Of a stretch of 6,851 nt of DNA, positions 5,487 through 6,851 are shown in pieces; the stretch's first letter is position 1; each line of letters opens with the position of its first letter. The DNA is taken from the NCBI GenBank assembly GCA_002068815.1, contig MWAC01000143.1, forward strand, positions 1 through 6,851, written 5' to 3'. The notes under the pieces were generated by a model. The model saw only the letters and a list, made by a program, of their open reading frames with translations. It did no database searches and was not told where the DNA came from. This DNA comes from Firmicutes bacterium ADurb.Bin467. GTDB taxonomy: Bacteria > Bacillota > Clostridia > Christensenellales > Aristaeellaceae. Made by a program: the position numbers and the translations under genes.

Positions 5487-5527
5487 CCTCCCGTTCAAGT
5501 CTGAAACTATTTTGACCGAACGGGAGG
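5487..5527 (-). repeat. 10-bp perfect inverted repeat that can sequester the spore-protein ribosome-binding site
   Basis: CCTCCCGTTC (5487-5496) and GAACGGGAGG (5518-5527) are separated by 21 nt. On the minus-strand RNA the GGGAGG of the Shine-Dalgarno pairs with the upstream CCTCCC. No T run follows on the minus strand, so it is not a terminator for recG. On the plus strand it is followed by CTTTTA, a poor terminator with a long loop. Confidence 0.75.
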
Positions 5528-5536
5528 CTTTTACGC
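5508..5536 (-). promoter_or_regulatory. Candidate forespore (SigG/SigF-type) promoter of the spore-protein operon
   Basis: On the minus strand, GCGTA (5536-5532) resembles the SigG -35 GHATR (4 of 5) and CAAAATA (5514-5508) resembles the -10 CATnnTA (4 of 5), with 17 nt between. The predicted start near 5501 lies inside the hairpin loop, so the RNA would lack the arm that hides the ribosome-binding site. A weaker alternative is GTATG followed after 17 nt by AATATTG, further upstream. Confidence 0.5.
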
Positions 5537-5587
5537 TGGCAATATTCTACTGTAAAAATGAAGCATACAATCCAAATTTTGCGCGGT

Positions 5588-6851
5588 TCAGTTCAGCGCG
5601 ACGGCGTCGAGCCGCTCCTGAAACACGCGCCGCGCGAGCGCCGCGACCGCGCGCGATTCGGCGGCCTCGGGGGACTTGAGCAGCCTGCGGGCCTCGTCGT
5701 GCGTGAGCTTGAGGAGCTGCGTGTCGCCCGCGAGCGCCGTGAGCCCGGTCGCGAGCATGCCCGACTGCCGCTCGCCGAACAGCTCTCCGGGGCCGCGGAG
5801 CTCCATGTCCTTTTCGGCGATCTTAAAGCCGTCGGCCGTCCTCGTGAGCAGCGTCAGCCGCTCGCTCGGCTCCGCGACCAAAAAGCACCAGGATTCGTAC
5901 GGCCCGCGCCCGACGCGCCCGCGAAGCTGGTGCAATTGCGCGAGCCCGAACCGCTCGGCGTTTTCGACGACCATGGTGCTCGCGTTCGGCACGTTGACGC
6001 CGACCTCGACGACGGTCGTCGATACGAGCACGTCCGTCTCGCCCGCGCGGAATTTTTCAAGTGCCGCGTCCTTGTCCTTCGACTTCATCCGCCCGTGCAC
6101 GAGCGACAGCCGGAGGTCCGGGAGCAGCTCCTTCAACTCCTCGAACAGCTCCTCCGCGCTCTTGGCCTCGACCGCCTCGCTCTCGGCGACGAGCGGGCAG
6201 ATGACGTACGCCTGCCGGCCCTTCCGGACCTCCCGCCGGACGAAGCCGAACATGTCCTTTCGCTTCTCCTCCGGCACGATGCGCGTCTTGACGGGCGTGC
6301 GGCCCGGCGGCAGCTCGTCGAGTATCGACAGGTCGAGGTCGCCGTACAATATCAGGGAGAGCGTTCGCGGGATCGGCGTCGCGGACATCACGAGCACGTT
6401 CGGTCGGCCGCCCTTCTTGCCGAACGCCGTCCGCTGGCGCACGCCGAAGCGGTGCTGCTCGTCGGTGACGACGAGGCCGAGGTTTGCGTACTCGACGCCC
6501 TCGGTGATCAGGGCGTGCGTGCCGAACACCGCGTCCCACTCGCCTGCCGCGAGCGCCCGGTGCGCGGCCTCGTGCTGCTTTTTCGAAAGCGACCCGGTCA
6601 GGAGCCCGACCTTCATGCCCAGCGGCTCGAACAACTCGCGCGCGCCCGAAAAGTGCTGCTGCGCGAGCACCTCGGTCGGCGCCATCATCGCCGACTGGAA
6701 GCCGGATTTCCAAGCGAGGTAGATCGCGCCGAACGCGACCGCGGTCTTGCCGCTGCCGACGTCGCCCTGCAGAAGGCGGTTCATCGGGATGGGACGGTTG
6801 AGGTCACGGGCGATTTCGGACCAGACGTGCGCCTGCGCGGGCGTCATCTGG
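5588..6851 (-). CDS. recG: ATP-dependent DNA helicase RecG, C-terminal part (5' end outside window)
   Basis: About 420 residues are present of the usual 670-700; the reading frame stays open to the window edge (Q before the MTPAQ), so the N-terminal wedge domain lies outside. Residue numbers count from the Met at 6847, which is internal. Helicase motifs in order: Walker A GDVGSGKT (28-35), Ia APTEVLAQQH (56-65), DEQH box (129-132), SATPIPRT (155-162), STTVVEVGVNVPNA (276-289), and QLHQLRGRVGRG (304-315). The RecG-specific C-terminal region includes RGPGELFGERQSG (351-363). RecG remodels stalled forks and Holliday junctions and removes D- and R-loops. The gene ends with TGA at 5590-5588. No terminator follows, so its transcript may run into the spore-protein genes. 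Confidence 0.96.
   Translation of the reverse strand, partial: QMTPAQAHVWSEIARDLNRPIPMNRLLQGDVGSGKTAVAFGAIYLAWKSGFQSAMMAPTEVLAQQHFSGARELFEPLGMKVGLLTGSLSKKQHEAAHRALAAGEWDAVFGTHALITEGVEYANLGLVVTDEQHRFGVRQRTAFGKKGGRPNVLVMSATPIPRTLSLILYGDLDLSILDELPPGRTPVKTRIVPEEKRKDMFGFVRREVRKGRQAYVICPLVAESEAVEAKSAEELFEELKELLPDLRLSLVHGRMKSKDKDAALEKFRAGETDVLVSTTVVEVGVNVPNASTMVVENAERFGLAQLHQLRGRVGRGPYESWCFLVAEPSERLTLLTRTADGFKIAEKDMELRGPGELFGERQSGMLATGLTALAGDTQLLKLTHDEARRLLKSPEAAESRAVAALARRVFQERLDAVALN

Noticed and set aside
4810..5487. N-terminal extension of the kinase frame to 5487
   Set aside because: It would run through a promoter, two terminators and both spore-protein genes in another frame, and its composition is Gln/Arg-rich shadow sequence. 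GGAGG 6 nt before the ATG at 4809 fixes the start.
5536..5570. A SigA promoter TTGTAT ... TAGAAT upstream of the spore genes
   Set aside because: The spacing is only 15 nt and the -35 is poor; a forespore-type promoter closer to the gene fits better.

Overview
The window looks like chromosomal DNA from a GC-rich (by eye above 60 % G+C), endospore-forming, probably anaerobic member of the Firmicutes/Clostridia. The evidence is two tandem alpha/beta-type small acid-soluble spore protein (SASP) genes, strong purine-rich Shine-Dalgarno sites, housekeeping promoters close to TTGACA-N17-TATAAT, and a Cys-rich, NAD/Mn-type family 4 glycosidase. All genes except the leftmost lie on the minus strand.

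Layout from left to right. (1) 18-1427, plus strand: a family 4 glycoside hydrolase of the MelA/AglA type. It converges on the next operon, and the two share a bidirectional terminator at 1437-1469. (2) 1477-2978, minus strand: a two-gene operon of an ECF-type sigma factor and a membrane-anchored partner, overlapping by ATGA. The partner has a short basic N-terminus, one membrane segment, a Pro-rich stalk with five copies of an 18-bp repeat, and three Cys/His modules with identical spacing (H-x4-C-x21-C-x2-C). This is the most interesting unit: a candidate sigma/anti-sigma pair with a metal- or thiol-binding outer domain. An ECF-like promoter lies just upstream and suggests autoregulation. (3) 3091-3654, minus strand: a type I phosphoribosyltransferase (Apt-like) with an excellent SigA promoter and a strong terminator. 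(4) 3724-4809, minus strand: an N-acetylhexosamine 1-kinase (NahK-like) with its own SigA-like promoter and a 16-bp-spaced direct repeat. (5) 5013-5477, minus strand: two SASP genes in one operon. A perfect 10-bp inverted repeat can hide the first ribosome-binding site, but only in transcripts reading in from recG. (6) 5588-6851, minus strand: the C-terminal two thirds of RecG, cut by the window edge.

Taken together, the window holds housekeeping DNA repair (recG) followed by sporulation genes, then sugar kinase and purine salvage-type genes, then an envelope-signalling sigma operon, and finally a carbohydrate-utilisation gene on the opposite strand. No rRNA, tRNA, CRISPR array, transposase or phage gene was seen. 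There is no gene-free stretch over 300 bases; the longest gap (4810-5012) holds terminators and a promoter.
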